A stretch of DNA of 5,488 nucleotides from Lentimicrobiaceae bacterium (lineage in GTDB: Bacteria; Bacteroidota; Bacteroidia; Bacteroidales; WCHB1-69). Location of the stretch: the NCBI GenBank assembly GCA_009787485.1, contig WQWP01000143.1:1-5488 (forward strand). The letters run 5' to 3'. Each line of letters starts with the position of its first letter. The first letter of the stretch is position 1. The position numbers and the translations under genes were made by a program. Below, one piece after another: positions 5,343-5,488 of the stretch. The notes below the pieces were generated by a model, which saw only the letters and a list, made by a program, of their open reading frames with translations, was not told where the DNA came from and searched no databases.

Positions 5343-5367
5343 AAGCCACCGTTAAAGTGGCTTTTTT
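5343..5367 (+). terminator. Rho-independent terminator after efp
   Basis: A 7-bp stem, AAGCCAC (5343-5349) pairing with GTGGCTT (5357-5363), with a 7-nt loop and a run of T to 5367. It starts 6 bases after the efp stop and ends 15 bases before the next start codon, so it separates efp from the LpxD-like gene at least in part. On the other strand the tail is not T-rich, so it reads as one-directional. Confidence 0.85.
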
Positions 5368-5382
5368 ACCATTTAAAATTTT

Positions 5383-5488
5383 ATGAAGTTTTCAAGCAAA
5401 CTAACTGTAAGCCAGATTATTGAAATTATAAATGAGAAAGTTATTGTAAAAGGTAACCTCAATAACTTAATTTCCGGAATTAATGAAT
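5383..5488 (+). CDS. Probable LpxD-like UDP-3-O-acylglucosamine N-acyltransferase, N-terminal fragment
   Basis: Only the first 35 codons are in the window; the frame is open to the edge. The visible sequence (MKFSSKLTVSQIIEIINEKV, then a strand with KGN and LISGINE) resembles the N-terminal uridine-binding domain of LpxD-type acyltransferases, in particular the second LpxD-like paralogue of Bacteroidota, whose N-terminus I recall as MKF...LKxIAxLIxxxxVG followed by VxGMNEIH. Such a paralogue next to efp is an order I recall from this phylum, and that context carries much of the weight. The family transfers hydroxyacyl chains in lipid A synthesis, but its left-handed helix hexapeptide repeats would lie outside the window. 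The start follows the efp terminator closely, and I see no clear TAnnTTTG box in the 15-bp gap. Confidence 0.55.
   Translation, partial: MKFSSKLTVSQIIEIINEKVIVKGNLNNLISGINE

Noticed and set aside
5083..5349. 88-residue antisense frame over the end of efp
   Set aside because: It overlaps the conserved C-terminal domain of efp and would begin in the terminator stem; a shadow frame.

Overview
The window looks like a chromosomal segment of a Bacteroidota (Bacteroidales-like) bacterium. The evidence is a surface protein with a type IX secretion (Por) C-terminal domain, promoters of the Bacteroidota form (TTTG then TAnnTTTG) in place of -35/-10 boxes, starts without Shine-Dalgarno sequences, AT-rich intergenic DNA, and an efp gene followed by an LpxD-like gene, an order I recall from this phylum. 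No taxonomic search was possible.

Layout, left to right. Positions 3-365 hold the 3' end of a PD-(D/E)XK nuclease-like gene of the DUF3782-like type, cut by the window edge. A good Bacteroidota promoter (388-420) precedes a 536-residue BspA-like leucine-rich-repeat protein (449-2059) with a signal peptide, 13 repeats and a T9SS sorting domain. Next come a small four-helix membrane protein of unknown function (2157-2633), a hairpin-rich intergenic element (2643-2722), and a full-length M20-type aminoacyl-histidine dipeptidase, PepD (2741-4198). PepD is convergent, with only 3 bp between the stops, with a biotin carrier protein on the minus strand (4202-4639). A 131-bp divergent region separates that gene from elongation factor P (4771-5337), which ends in a strong intrinsic terminator (5343-5367). 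The first 35 codons of a probable LpxD-type acyltransferase (5383 onward) close the window.

The genes do not form one pathway. They cover peptide catabolism (PepD), biotin-dependent carboxyl chemistry (carrier protein), translation (EF-P), lipid A synthesis (LpxD-like) and a secreted adhesin-like surface protein.

The most interesting structure is inside the T9SS domain of the repeat protein. Four perfect tandem copies of a 7-nt unit (1874-1901) and a perfect 8-bp-arm palindrome (1941-1962) lie in frame within 90 bp. Because 7 is not a multiple of 3, gaining or losing one unit puts a stop at 1909-1911 or 1938-1940 and removes the sorting signal, so the array could act as a phase-variable switch for surface display. 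Both elements also resemble dispersed repeats, so the alternative is that mobile repeat sequences have been domesticated in a tolerant stretch of the domain. I see no CRISPR array, tRNA, rRNA, insertion sequence or defence cluster.
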